Shown: positions 40,618 through 49,691, counted from the first letter of the stretch. The stretch is 64,000 nucleotides of DNA from Psychrobacillus sp042885655 (GCF_042885655.1 NZ_JBHVRO010000004.1:1-64000), one strand, 5' to 3'. Notes: generated by a model not told the origin, from the letters alone. Made by a program: numbers and translations.

Positions 40618-42012
40618 ATGAAGTATATTGATACGCTTGTAATTGGTGCAGGTCCAGGAGGATATGTGGCAGCTATTCGCGCTACTCAAATGAAGCAAAA
40701 CGTAACGATTGTAGAGAGAGAGTATTTAGGAGGAGTTTGCTCGAATGTCGGTTGTATACCATCAAAAGTGCTGATTTCAGTAGGTCATCGTTTTGAGCAA
40801 GTAAAGCATTCAGATGATATGGGTGTTGTTGCACAAGAAGTAAAACTTGACTGGACAAAAGTGCAAGAATTCAAAAAAGGCATAGTTTCTAAATTAGTAG
40901 GTGGTGTTGAAAGTCTATTAAAAGGCAACAAAATCGATATCGTGAAAGGCGAAGCATACTTCGTAGATGCAAACACTGTACGTGTCATCGATGGCGACAA
41001 CCTACAAACTTACAAATTCAAAAATGCAATCCTTGCAACAGGTTCTCGTCCGGTGGAAATTCCAACATTCAAATTCACTGATCGCTTAATCAACTCAACT
41101 GGTGCACTTTCTTTACCAGAAGTACCAGAAAAATTAGTTGTCATCGGTGGTGGTTACATCGGTACTGAGCTAGGTTCTGCTTACGCTAACTTAGGTTCTC
41201 AAGTAACAATCATTGAAGGTGGCAAAGACATCTTAGCTGGTTTCGAAAAGCAAATGACACAAGTTGTGAAAAAAGGCTTAAAGAAAAAAGGCGTAGAAGT
41301 TGTGGTAGGCGCATCAGCTAAGGGCGTAGAAGAAAATGAAAACGGCGTAGTTGTAACGTATGAAGTTGGCGGAGAAGAAAAAACAGTAGAAGCTAACTAT
41401 GTATTAGTAACTGTAGGTCGTCGCCCAAATACAGATGAGATGGGTCTTGAAGCAGTAGGTATCGAATTTGCAGAACGCGGTTTACTAAAAGTAGACAAAC
41501 AATGCCGTACTTCCATGCCAAACATTTATGCAATTGGTGATATCGTGTCTGGTCCACAACTTGCGCATAAAGCTTCTTATGAAGGTAAAGTAGCTGCAGA
41601 AGCAATCGCTGGTGAAAATTCATCCGTAGATTATTTAGCAATCCCAGCTGTATGCTTTACAGATCCAGAACTTGCAACTGTTGGTTACAATGAAGAGCAA
41701 GCAAATGCAGAAGGTATTGAAGTGAAAGTAGCGAAATTCCCATTCGCAGTAAACGGTCGTGCATTAGCTTTAAATGTACCAGAAGGTTTTGTGAAACTTG
41801 TAGCAAGTAAAGATGATGGCGTATTAATCGGTGCTCAAATCGTAGGTGCTGGTGCATCTAACATGATCGCTGAAATGACTCTTGCAATCGAAGCGGGTAT
41901 GACTGCAGAAGATATCGCATTAACAATCCATGCTCACCCAACTTTAGGTGAGATTACAATGGAAGCTGCTGAGATAATTTTAGGGAACCCAATCCATGTT
42001 GTGAAAGTATAA
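40618..42012 (+). CDS. lpdA: dihydrolipoyl dehydrogenase
   Basis: The 464-aa flavoenzyme reoxidises dihydrolipoamide in 2-oxo-acid dehydrogenase complexes. It has FAD loop GAGPGGYVAA (about 9-18), redox disulfide GGVCSNVGCIPSK (about 38-50), NAD loop GGGYIGTELG (about 176-185) and active-site HAHPTLGE (about 440-447). The RBS GAGGGGG precedes ATG 40618. No E1/E2 genes are adjacent, so it serves complexes encoded elsewhere or is a second copy. Its codon use is that of a highly expressed gene, unlike its A/T-rich neighbours. Confidence 0.95.
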   Translation: MKYIDTLVIGAGPGGYVAAIRATQMKQNVTIVEREYLGGVCSNVGCIPSKVLISVGHRFEQVKHSDDMGVVAQEVKLDWTKVQEFKKGIVSKLVGGVESLLKGNKIDIVKGEAYFVDANTVRVIDGDNLQTYKFKNAILATGSRPVEIPTFKFTDRLINSTGALSLPEVPEKLVVIGGGYIGTELGSAYANLGSQVTIIEGGKDILAGFEKQMTQVVKKGLKKKGVEVVVGASAKGVEENENGVVVTYEVGGEEKTVEANYVLVTVGRRPNTDEMGLEAVGIEFAERGLLKVDKQCRTSMPNIYAIGDIVSGPQLAHKASYEGKVAAEAIAGENSSVDYLAIPAVCFTDPELATVGYNEEQANAEGIEVKVAKFPFAVNGRALALNVPEGFVKLVASKDDGVLIGAQIVGAGASNMIAEMTLAIEAGMTAEDIALTIHAHPTLGEITMEAAEIILGNPIHVVKV

Positions 42013-42035
42013 TGAATATATTTCGCATACTTACA

Positions 42036-42314
42036 TTATTGGATAGAACGAGAAAGATTAATGCTCCAAAAATGTTGAACCAAATGCAAAACCATTTGAA
42101 GTTCAGCAAATAATTAATTTGTTAAACGATTTGAGGGAAAATTCGGTAACTTTTCTTAGCGCCTTAGAAGATGATATATTGGCGGGAAAATCAATGAAAC
42201 ATCCAGCTTTTGGTGAATTACCTCTCGATCAATGATGAACATATATATTTACATGGACAGCGACATATAGAGCAAATAAAAGAAATAAAATTACTTTTAG
42301 ATGTGAGTCACTAA
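42036..42314 (+). pseudogene. dinB-family relic, paralogue of the gene at 46404
   Basis: Over about 280 bp this stretch closely follows codons of the intact DinB-family gene at 46404-46901. Shared segments include LLDRT, the codons for ELPLDQW and the end HGQRHIEQIKEIK. It lacks the N-terminal half and is broken by frameshifts and stops (for example a TGA after CTCGATCAATGA). Confidence 0.85.
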
Positions 42315-42349
42315 AACTATGATTATAAAAATAATTTTATTGGATAAAA

Positions 42350-42450
42350 TTTAAATATTTGTAATAAAGTTGCCTCTTTTGACCTCTTTAGATATGATTG
42401 TCTAAAGAGGTATTTTTATGTCTAAAGGAAAAAGAATAACCAAAATTGAC
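42350..42450 (+). mobile_element. orphan Tn7-like right-end fragment with truncated tnsA
   Basis: AATAAAGTTGCCTCTTTTGA leads to hairpin CCTCTTTAGA / TCTAAAGAGG, a T-run and ATG 42418 reading MSKGKRITKID then TGA. This is the arrangement at 24634 and 27339, with compensating changes in the hairpin. It lies 18 kb from attTn7, between the dinB relic and an ABC transporter. The terminal TGTRGC sequence itself is not evident. Confidence 0.65.
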
Positions 42451-42684
42451 TGAAAATTCAGTTGTTTTTGATGATATATTAGAAAAAAATTTCCGTTATT
42501 ACGGCTGGAAGAGACATTGTATTTGCTAATTAACTTTACATATCCTTCTCTTACAAGAATAGTAATTTTCCCGCATTGCTATAAATGAAGGTTATATGAA
42601 ATGGTACAAGTCTTATTACTGATTATAATAGAGAAATTTGAAAAGTCTACTTTTTACAAGTATGGCTTTACTTGGGGGATGCCT
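42451..42684. other. gene-free spacer
   Basis: No gene is supported. An in-frame extension of the next gene to 42601 exists but has no RBS. Confidence 0.4.
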
Positions 42685-43803
42685 ATGTGGAAAATTTTAA
42701 AGACTTTTTTTATTTTAGAGAAATCTAATAAAAAAAATATTTTTACTTGTATTGCCGTGGCAGCATTTGTTTTTGGCATGGTTTTATTTGTAAAAACAGA
42801 GGATTTAGGAAACGGAATAAAAGAACAATCAATTGAATACCAATCGCTTTCTTCAGCGTTGAATAAATTTCAAAATGTAGACGCCTCTCCAAAAGGGAGA
42901 GGTAGCGAACTATATAAGAATTTAGTCCTCCAGCAACAATTAGTAGCTAAGCAACGTATGTCGATAAGAATGGATCTACCAGAATTGTTTTTGGATACAG
43001 CGATAGATTTTGCAAATTTAAGAGCTAAGGCATTCGAAATGGATGGATTTGATAAGGTTGCAGGTAATCTACCTTCTAAAAGGGAAAATCAATTAGATAG
43101 TATATTCTATCAATATATTAAGAAAACTGAGATTCCTTTATCCACGAATCCATTGTCTTTTTTTCCGTTTATTGCTTATCTATTTAGTGTACTTGGCTCC
43201 GTTTGGTTTGTTTTCATAGCCATTTATTCATCTGGGATCATGGTAGAAGAATTCCGGCATACTTCTTTAATTAAAGGCTATCCAATATCGTTTGATAAGT
43301 ACGTTATAGCCAAATGTATTTCATCCATGCTCCTAGTAGGTGTATTTCTTTTGGAGCTATTTGTTTGCAGCCTGCCATTAATTTATTTGGATGGATTAGG
43401 GAACTCTTCTTATCCTATCGCTATTTTTAATGGTGATTTTGATGTTTACCCTATATATAAATATTTAGGTGTATCTATACTCTACATGGTTTTAATTTCT
43501 ATTTTTGTTATACTTCTATCCGTAATATTGAATGTTTTGTTGAAGAATATGTATTTGACGCTATTTGTGCAGCTGTTATTGTATGTTTTTCCTATGTTAT
43601 TTCCAGGCATGATGAATCTTATCCCGTTTAATCCATTTAACTATTTTAACTTTTCTAGTGTATTGAATGGACAAATGCTCGACCTTGCCAAACCAGTAGA
43701 CTTAAATAGCACATATGGACTTATTTATATCGGGATAAGTATTGTCATATTGGTAGTCGCTGTAAAGTTATTTTTGACTACTGGGAAACTAAAAAAAGTA
43801 TAA
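42685..43803 (+). CDS. ABC-2 type transporter permease, first subunit
   Basis: The 372-aa protein has one helix near the N-terminus, a large extracytoplasmic region (about 40-165) and five C-terminal helices, the layout of ABC-2 exporter permeases. I chose ATG 42685 (MWKILKTFF) because TTGGGGG lies upstream; the longer frame from 42601 has none. It is followed by a second permease and an ATPase. Such two-permease exporters are common in antimicrobial peptide resistance or peptide export. Substrate unknown. Confidence 0.75.
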   Translation: MWKILKTFFILEKSNKKNIFTCIAVAAFVFGMVLFVKTEDLGNGIKEQSIEYQSLSSALNKFQNVDASPKGRGSELYKNLVLQQQLVAKQRMSIRMDLPELFLDTAIDFANLRAKAFEMDGFDKVAGNLPSKRENQLDSIFYQYIKKTEIPLSTNPLSFFPFIAYLFSVLGSVWFVFIAIYSSGIMVEEFRHTSLIKGYPISFDKYVIAKCISSMLLVGVFLLELFVCSLPLIYLDGLGNSSYPIAIFNGDFDVYPIYKYLGVSILYMVLISIFVILLSVILNVLLKNMYLTLFVQLLLYVFPMLFPGMMNLIPFNPFNYFNFSSVLNGQMLDLAKPVDLNSTYGLIYIGISIVILVVAVKLFLTTGKLKKV

Positions 43804-43815
43804 GGGAGTGAGATA

Positions 43816-45009
43816 ATGAGCGAGTATTTTAAGATAGAGTTTTTTCAATTTATGAGCAATAAAAAGAATATCGCGATTTATGTCATTCTACTTTTCTTTT
43901 CGTGTTATTATGCACTAAAAATATCTCCGGAATATGATCCTATCGAAAAAGTAGATGTAAGTGAAATAGAGGCACGGTATTTAACGAGGGATGAATTTCT
44001 AAAACATGTGGTGATTAATGAATGGACGAACTATTATGTAAGATTTGCTGCTGGGATATACCCTGAATGGAATAAATACGATAAAAAAAGATTAGACGCT
44101 ATCAAACAGGGCAACCTAGATGATTATGCGGAGGCTACATTTAAATGGTATACGTACTCTGACAACATAATTGTTAACTGGGGAAGCGATATCCTATACT
44201 ACAATCCTGGTTATTACACGTATGGAAATAATTATGCAAGGGCCGATGGGCACTATGCGTATTTATATTCTGCAAGTCGTTTCGAAGGATATACAGAAGG
44301 GAAATCAAATTTATCGATAAACGTTTTTGAGGAAAGAACTGCGTTACAAACATTGCAACGCTTGTTAAACGCTTATCTGCCGCTCATCCTCCTTGTTAGC
44401 TGTATACTTTTCACAGTGGATATTGTGATGAAGGATCGACGGAATCCAACATTGTTACAAGGTTTGCCACTTTCAGATTGGGGAAAATTGATAGTTAAAG
44501 GGGGAGTTTCCTTACTGGGAAGTATTCTAGCGATTATCCCACTTTCCGTAGGTCTATTGATAATAGGGGCTCGAAACGGGTTTGGTGATTTTAAGTTGCC
44601 TGTTCCTATTTATAATTCTAGTGAAAAAATCTTTTCAAATATAATGATGTGGCAATATTTAATAGAGAACATGATATTCATGATGTTCTGGTTTTTATTC
44701 ATCATTACTTTGCTGCTAATTGTAAGTGTGACGTTAAAAAACGAGTTTGCAAATTTAGTAGTAGGCTGCGTGTTTGTTGTTGCTGAATTTATGTACTACG
44801 TTAGAGGGATTGGTCATTATAGGGACGTTCAGTGGTATCCAACGAGTTATGTTCAAGTAGGACAGATCATTTCAGGACATCGGAACTTTCTTTATGTTAC
44901 CGATGGACTTACAGTTGGTACTGGACTTTTTATAATAGGATTGTGTACATGTATTTTTCTGTTCGTTACTTTCTTGATTAGTCATCATAGAAAGTTTAAG
45001 TTATTTTAG
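43816..45009 (+). CDS. ABC-2 type transporter permease, second subunit
   Basis: The 397-aa protein has the same plan as the first subunit: one N-terminal helix (about 16-30), a long Tyr-rich external domain (about 40-185; YNPGYYTYGNNYARADGHYA lies there) and five or six C-terminal helices. The RBS GGGAGTGAG precedes ATG 43816, 12 bp after the previous gene. No catalytic motifs are visible. It is probably the heteromeric partner of the first permease. Confidence 0.75.
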   Translation: MSEYFKIEFFQFMSNKKNIAIYVILLFFSCYYALKISPEYDPIEKVDVSEIEARYLTRDEFLKHVVINEWTNYYVRFAAGIYPEWNKYDKKRLDAIKQGNLDDYAEATFKWYTYSDNIIVNWGSDILYYNPGYYTYGNNYARADGHYAYLYSASRFEGYTEGKSNLSINVFEERTALQTLQRLLNAYLPLILLVSCILFTVDIVMKDRRNPTLLQGLPLSDWGKLIVKGGVSLLGSILAIIPLSVGLLIIGARNGFGDFKLPVPIYNSSEKIFSNIMMWQYLIENMIFMMFWFLFIITLLLIVSVTLKNEFANLVVGCVFVVAEFMYYVRGIGHYRDVQWYPTSYVQVGQIISGHRNFLYVTDGLTVGTGLFIIGLCTCIFLFVTFLISHHRKFKLF

Positions 45010-45032
45010 TTTCATAGGGATGGAGGGAAAAT

Positions 45033-45941
45033 ATGATTGAATTAAAAAGTATTGGCGTCCAGTTTTCAGGTAAAGTCATTTTAAAAGATGTTTCTGAGAT
45101 GTTCAATCCAGGAGAAATTATTGGTTTGGTGGCTCCCAATGGGACGGGGAAGTCAACGCTTATGAATGTCATCATGAATTATATCAATCCAAAAAGCGGT
45201 AAAGTCATTTTAAATGGTTGGATAGAATATACAAATAAAAAGAATGAAGTGAAAATTCATCAACTAGTCTCCATGATGCCCGATCAAAGTGACTTATACA
45301 ATCATATTTCGGGAAAAGAGCATTTAAAAATTTATTCTTCTATGTGGAATAGTAATCCAAAATTGATTGATAGTACAATAAAGGAATTAGGAATGGCGTC
45401 CTATATAAATAAGCACACAGGGAAATATTCTTTGGGTATGCGCCAAAGACTATGTTTTGCGATGCAAATTGTCTCGGATACTCAAGTTATGTTAATGGAC
45501 GAAGTGATGAATGGATTAGATCCAACTCATGTCGAGCTTATTTCACAAATATTAGTTAAAAAGAAGTCTGAAGGAAAAACGATTATTGTAGCTTCTCATT
45601 TATTAGAGAACCTAGAGAGGTATGCGGATCGCATTTTCTTTATAAAAAATGGAGAGTTAATACCTGTAAATACCCTATCTTCAGAGTTTGAAGAAAAGGA
45701 AATCACAACCGTTCGGGTAGCAGAAGTGTCGGATATGCTAAAAGAAAAGATATCAAAAAAGTTTTCAAAAATAAACGTGCAACACTTACCGAATGGCGCC
45801 ACTCTAATAGATGTACGTGGATTTGATTCAGGGGAATTAGGAAATGTTGTGGCATTTCTTAAAGAAAATCAAATAACACAGTTTAGTTTTGGAAAAGTAA
45901 CATTAACCGATTTGTATTCCAAGTATTATCAAGAAGGATGA
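45033..45941 (+). CDS. ABC transporter ATP-binding protein
   Basis: The 302-aa ATPase has Walker A APNGTGKST (about 34-42; Ala and Thr where GPNGAGKST is usual), signature YSLGMRQRL (about 131-139), Walker B VMLMDEVMNGLDP and the switch His in IIVASH. The C-terminal third resembles regulatory tails of ABC-2 exporters. It completes a three-gene exporter. A REP-like palindrome follows 25 bp after the stop. Confidence 0.9.
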   Translation: MIELKSIGVQFSGKVILKDVSEMFNPGEIIGLVAPNGTGKSTLMNVIMNYINPKSGKVILNGWIEYTNKKNEVKIHQLVSMMPDQSDLYNHISGKEHLKIYSSMWNSNPKLIDSTIKELGMASYINKHTGKYSLGMRQRLCFAMQIVSDTQVMLMDEVMNGLDPTHVELISQILVKKKSEGKTIIVASHLLENLERYADRIFFIKNGELIPVNTLSSEFEEKEITTVRVAEVSDMLKEKISKKFSKINVQHLPNGATLIDVRGFDSGELGNVVAFLKENQITQFSFGKVTLTDLYSKYYQEG

Positions 45942-45966
45942 GGTGAAAGAGAGAGATCTCATTTTG

Positions 45967-46013
45967 GGTGCCAGGAACCACCACAATTCTAAATAGCTTG
46001 GGTTCCTGGCACC
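45967..46013. repeat. REP-like palindromic element, copy 4
   Basis: GGTGCCAGGAACC / GGTTCCTGGCACC, a perfect 13-bp inverted repeat around ACCACAATTCTAAATAGCTT-type loop. Same family as 25025-25073. Confidence 0.8.
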
Positions 46014-46015
46014 GA

Positions 46016-46403
46016 AAATTATTAATTTCTATTACTAGGTGGTTTAATGTCTTTAGGAATTGGACAAGTGGTTTATTAGGTTATCTCATGCAGCAAGAGT
46101 TAACTGAATTTAAAACACCCACGTACCAAATATAATTATTTGATTCAAAAATCAAGTCCATACATACTCTCGAAAAATCTAAATTTTTATTGGAATTGCT
46201 AATCGCAAATAAGCGTTTATAAAAATCGCCCTCTGTAATATCTAGGGTCACTACGTTCCTGCTATTCCCGGAGAAGTCGCCGATGCAGATAGTTTTGGTT
46301 CCTAGCGTAGCAATTAACAGAGGTATAAATTCAAGAGAAGAATATTAATTAGCTACTAAACTTATAATATGAATGAGAGCAGAAAAGTGAGGGGAGAAAT
46401 CAC
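46016..46403. other. gene-free region with fragments
   Basis: A short frame (WFNVFRNWTSGLLGYLMQQE then LTEFKTPTYQI, about 46039-46134) looks like the last residues of a lost gene but has no start. At about 46250-46300 the text CACTACGTTCCTGCTATTCC then GGAGAAGTCGCCGATGCAG resembles the degenerate intergenic repeat at 11267. Nothing else is seen. Confidence 0.35.
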
Positions 46404-46901
46404 ATGGATAAAATAGTTACCGACAATTTGTATGAAACGAGAAATAACCTAGTAATGGAGCTTACTTCATTAAGCGATGCTCAATTTAATGGTAAGCCTG
46501 ATATGAATACGTGGAGTATAGCACAAGTGTGCCATCACTTAGTTTTAGTGGAAGAGGCATCTATAAAAGCTATTGCATGGGGATTAAAAGATAGTACTAA
46601 AAAAGAACATAAACCAATTCAGATAATACTATTAGATAGAACGAAAAAGTTTAAAGCTCCAGCGATCGTTGAACCAAATATAGAACCATTTGATGTACAG
46701 CAAATAATTGACTTGTTAAGTGACTCGAGAAAAAGATTGATAACTTTTCTTGATACGATAGAAGATAAATCCATTTTGGCGGAGAAATCCATGAAGCATC
46801 CTGCTTTAGGTGAATTACCTCTGGATCAATGGATTGAACAGATTTATTTACATGAACAACGACACATAGAACAAATAAAAGAGATAAAAATGACTATTTG
46901 A
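46404..46901 (+). CDS. DinB/DfsB-family protein
   Basis: The 165-aa four-helix-bundle protein belongs to the DinB-like superfamily. Metal-binding His positions are suggested by CHHLVLVEE (about 48), MKHP and HEQRHIEQI (about 151-155). Related Bacillus enzymes are metal-dependent thiol (bacillithiol) transferases or DNA-damage-inducible proteins; which applies here is not clear. The start is ATG 46404 with RBS GAGGGGAGA. A degraded paralogue lies at 42036-42314, so the two bracket the ABC exporter. Confidence 0.85.
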   Translation: MDKIVTDNLYETRNNLVMELTSLSDAQFNGKPDMNTWSIAQVCHHLVLVEEASIKAIAWGLKDSTKKEHKPIQIILLDRTKKFKAPAIVEPNIEPFDVQQIIDLLSDSRKRLITFLDTIEDKSILAEKSMKHPALGELPLDQWIEQIYLHEQRHIEQIKEIKMTI

Positions 46902-46904
46902 ATA

Positions 46905-46986
46905 ATGTTCCCTGTGATGCAAACAATTTGAGTACTATTCAGAATAGTATTGGAGTTGTAAGTAACATAGGGAACATTTTTATTTT
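46905..46986 (+). terminator. long terminator after the DinB gene
   Basis: An outer stem (TGTTCCCT with AGGGAACA) encloses an inner stem ACTATTC-AG-GAATAGT and is followed by TTTTTATTTTT. Confidence 0.7.
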
Positions 46987-47024
46987 TGTGATTTCAGAGG
47001 AACAATGTTTCGCTGGAGAGAATA

Positions 47025-47088
47025 TTGACAACTTGTATACGTTTGTATACAATAAATTCATTAATTGAGTGTATACAAATGTATACGA
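47025..47088 (+). promoter_or_regulatory. promoter with two GTATAC-N4-GTATAC operators
   Basis: TTGACA (47025-47030), a 17-bp spacer and TACAAT (47048-47053). Operator 1 TTGTATAC-GTTT-GTATACAA (47033-47052) fills the spacer and -10. Operator 2 TGTATAC-AAAT-GTATACG (47070-47087) lies just downstream. The repressor is likely of the PadR, MarR or TetR type and not evidently encoded next to the site. Confidence 0.75.
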
Positions 47089-47103
47089 TGAAAGGTGATT
47101 ATA

Positions 47104-47490
47104 ATGAGAAACGAAAAAATGAAGGACTTTAAGAGTGAGGGACATCATCGTGGTGAGCGTTACAGAGGAAGAGATAGGTCACAACAACATGGACCAAAAA
47201 CCTTTCGAAGAGGTAGGGCAATTGCTTTTTTAGAGAGGCTAAATCTTAAGCGTTCAACCATTATGGAGCAGCTAGATAAACCAGAGTTTCAATCTATTAC
47301 TCAAGTTTTAGCAGGGGAACTAAAGGCCATTGATATGGTAATTAATGAATTTACTCAACTATTTGAAATAAATGAAAGTGAAATAACGGATCTACCCGAT
47401 AATAATGAAAAAGTAGAAGATTCGGTTTCGGCTACTAAAGAGTTTTTAGATAATAGTGAGGAAGGAAATGAATTGAATGAAACAGATTAA
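47104..47490 (+). CDS. hypothetical protein, first gene of the O-methyltransferase operon
   Basis: The 128-aa protein has a basic Arg/Gly/His-rich N-terminus (about 10-40: KSEGHHRGERYRGRDRSQQH), a central helical region RRGRAIAFLERLNLKRSTIM then EQLDKPEFQSITQVL, and an acidic tail. The central part resembles C-terminal dimerisation helices of PadR-like regulators, but no DNA-binding wing is visible. ATG 47104 is preferred (RBS AAAGGTGA). It overlaps the methyltransferase start by 14 bp. Function not recognised. Confidence 0.65.
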   Translation: MRNEKMKDFKSEGHHRGERYRGRDRSQQHGPKTFRRGRAIAFLERLNLKRSTIMEQLDKPEFQSITQVLAGELKAIDMVINEFTQLFEINESEITDLPDNNEKVEDSVSATKEFLDNSEEGNELNETD

Positions 47491-48115
47491 CAGCTATATT
47501 GATTCAGTGTTTCATAAACGGGATAAAATTTTGGAGGAAGTCATTTCATCCATTGAAGAAAACGGAATGCCATCCATATCGGTATCTCCTTCCTCTGGAA
47601 AACTTCTAACCATGCTTATTTCAATTTCAGGGGCTAAAAATGTTCTTGAAATTGGTGCTCTTGGAGGTTATAGCGGAATTTGTCTTGCAAGAGGATTTGG
47701 TAGAGAAGGAAAATTAACTTCCCTTGAATTAGAGGAGAAATACGCAAAGTTAGCACATAGCAATCTATCGAAATCCGGTTTTGGCGATCAAGTATCATAT
47801 ATTATCGGTGCAGCTTTGCACAGCCTTGATAAACTGATTGAAGATAATAAACGATTTGATTTTTTCTTTATCGACGCTGATAAAGAAAATTATGAAAATT
47901 ATCTGGCTTATTGCATTAGGCTTGCGGATTCCGGTGCTTTAATAGTTACTGATAACGTACTTGCTGGCGGTAGTGTAGCAGACCAGGAGGTTAAACCTAA
48001 ACGTTATACTGATTTAATGAAGAAGTTTAATGAAACTGTGGCTAATCATCCTCAATTAGAATCTGTTATTATTCCAATCGGTGATGGGATGACTATTTCA
48101 AAAGTAAAGAAATAA
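47477..48115 (+). CDS. SAM-dependent O-methyltransferase (catechol/CCoA-OMT type)
   Basis: The 212-aa class I methyltransferase belongs to the methyltransf_3 family. The SAM motif VLEIGALGGYSGICLA (about 55-70), the acidic residue SLELEEKYA (about 82-90) and the metal/catalytic segment FFIDADKENYENYL (about 132-145) with VTDNVLAGG are present. Substrate unknown. Translation is coupled to the preceding small gene. The operon is under a tightly structured operator, so an inducer-dependent role is likely. Confidence 0.9.
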   Translation: MKQINSYIDSVFHKRDKILEEVISSIEENGMPSISVSPSSGKLLTMLISISGAKNVLEIGALGGYSGICLARGFGREGKLTSLELEEKYAKLAHSNLSKSGFGDQVSYIIGAALHSLDKLIEDNKRFDFFFIDADKENYENYLAYCIRLADSGALIVTDNVLAGGSVADQEVKPKRYTDLMKKFNETVANHPQLESVIIPIGDGMTISKVKK

Positions 48116-48142
48116 AAAAGTATTAGTTTGTCTATAACAAAA

Positions 48143-48190
48143 ATACCCCGTAATCACTAGATATAATTAACGATTAAGGGGTATTTTTTA
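48143..48190. terminator. bidirectional terminator
   Basis: AAAAATACCCC / GGGGTATTTTTT with an internal A/T-rich loop. It serves the methyltransferase on + and the MocR gene on -. Confidence 0.75.
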
Positions 48191-49567
48191 TGACCAAGAC
48201 TTTTTTAGTAGCTCTACACCAAGCTGGATTTCATCACAAGAAAGATTACTAAATCCAAGTTTTATAATTGGTTCACTAGTTTTGTTTTTAATGAAATAAA
48301 GTGAAGTAGGATACACTTTCACCCCATAAAAGGAAGCGCGCTCAATTAACCATTCTTCTGAACGCTTTTGGTGTACTTTAACTAATACGTATAACCCAGA
48401 CTGCTCGCCAATAATGGTTATTCTTTGCTCGAATTGTTCTTTTAATAAGGATACTAAGTGCTGCATTTTTCGTTTATAAACAAGCCGCATGCGTTTTATG
48501 TGTCGACTCCATTCTCCAACTTCCATGAATTTAGCCATTGTAAGCTGGTGAAGAAGGGAAGTGGTACTCTCGAATGGAAGAAATTGATCTTTATAATGAT
48601 TTATTAATGACGGTGGCAGTACCATATAACTTAATCGAATTCCTGGAAGAAAGGACTTTGAGAAATTCCCTAGATAAATGACTCTTGTTGAATCAATGGA
48701 AGCGAGAGCAGGAAATGGTTGTTGTGTATAGCGAAATTCGCTATCATAATCGTCTTCGATAATATATCCTTTTCTCTTGGTAGCCCAGCGAATAAGTGTT
48801 TGCCGTTGCTGGATGGTCATACTTACCCCAATAGGGCTTTGATGGGAGGGAGTTACATAGATTACTTGTGATTTCATTTGTTCTAATAGTGAAAAATCAG
48901 CACCACTTTCATATACAGGTAAAGTTTCAAGTGAAAAACGATGAAACTGAAAAGCTTCTCTAGCACCATCATAGCCAGGATCCTCTACGATAATGCTTGG
49001 GAAATTATCCTTCAGTAAATGCCCAAGATGGATAAGCATTTGTTGGGTACTACTACCGATAATAATGGCATTTGCTTCTGTTTTCACCCCGCGAGATTGG
49101 AGTAAGTATGTGGCAATTTGTTCACGTAGACATGTCTCACCAAAAGGTTCACCGTATTGAAAGTTCTCCTGTAATGTTAAGACTTGATTAGAAATTTTCC
49201 TCCAAACTTTTACGGGGAAATGTGTTTGATCAACTGCACCTGCTCGAAAATCAATGAGTACAGGCGTCTCAGACTCCTTTTCCTCTTTATTGGGAGAAAT
49301 GAACGCTTTTTGAACTAAAAGTGCCTCTAATTCGTTTACAAAATAACCTTTTCTCCCTTCTCCGTGAATATAGCCTTCCGCTACAAGTTGATCGTAAGCC
49401 ATTAATGTCGTATTGCGACTTACTTGAAGGGAGTCTGCAAGCATTCGAATAGAGGGTAATTGCTCACCAGGTGGTATATCGCCTCTCTCGATAAATAATT
49501 TAAACTGCTCATAGATTTGTTTGTATTTTGGAGAGTCTGAATTAAATGCAAAAATGGTATTTTTCAT
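48188..49567 (-). CDS. MocR-type transcriptional regulator (GntR HTH fused to aminotransferase)
   Basis: The 459-aa regulator has a GntR winged helix at the N-terminus (about 10-78: YKQIYEQFKLFIERGDIPPG then EQLPSIRMLADSLQVSRNTT) and a class I aminotransferase-like domain. The PLP Lys is in YLGNFSKSFLPGIRLSYMV (about 304-322), with DDYDSEFRY before it. PdxR/GabR-like proteins sense PLP and a ligand. It is divergent from a PaiB-like gene. Confidence 0.9.
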   Translation of the reverse strand: MKNTIFAFNSDSPKYKQIYEQFKLFIERGDIPPGEQLPSIRMLADSLQVSRNTTLMAYDQLVAEGYIHGEGRKGYFVNELEALLVQKAFISPNKEEKESETPVLIDFRAGAVDQTHFPVKVWRKISNQVLTLQENFQYGEPFGETCLREQIATYLLQSRGVKTEANAIIIGSSTQQMLIHLGHLLKDNFPSIIVEDPGYDGAREAFQFHRFSLETLPVYESGADFSLLEQMKSQVIYVTPSHQSPIGVSMTIQQRQTLIRWATKRKGYIIEDDYDSEFRYTQQPFPALASIDSTRVIYLGNFSKSFLPGIRLSYMVLPPSLINHYKDQFLPFESTTSLLHQLTMAKFMEVGEWSRHIKRMRLVYKRKMQHLVSLLKEQFEQRITIIGEQSGLYVLVKVHQKRSEEWLIERASFYGVKVYPTSLYFIKNKTSEPIIKLGFSNLSCDEIQLGVELLKKSWS

Positions 49568-49691
49568 TTGTGATCTCCTTTGACATGTTTATATATTTGA
49601 AACTGTATCTTTTTATGTGTCAGTTCATATATTACTATTAACTCAGAATGTAGGACATATCACAATAGTGAAATTCAAGGAGGACCCAATC

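Noticed and set aside
40434..40631. 65-codon frame from TTG between the TetR gene and lpdA
   Set aside because: It has no RBS, starts in a region of stem-loop sequence, overlaps the well-supported lpdA start by 14 bp and shows no recognisable domain. It could be a fragment (RGHHNCVKDKYFWDNVFHF) but I cannot support a gene.
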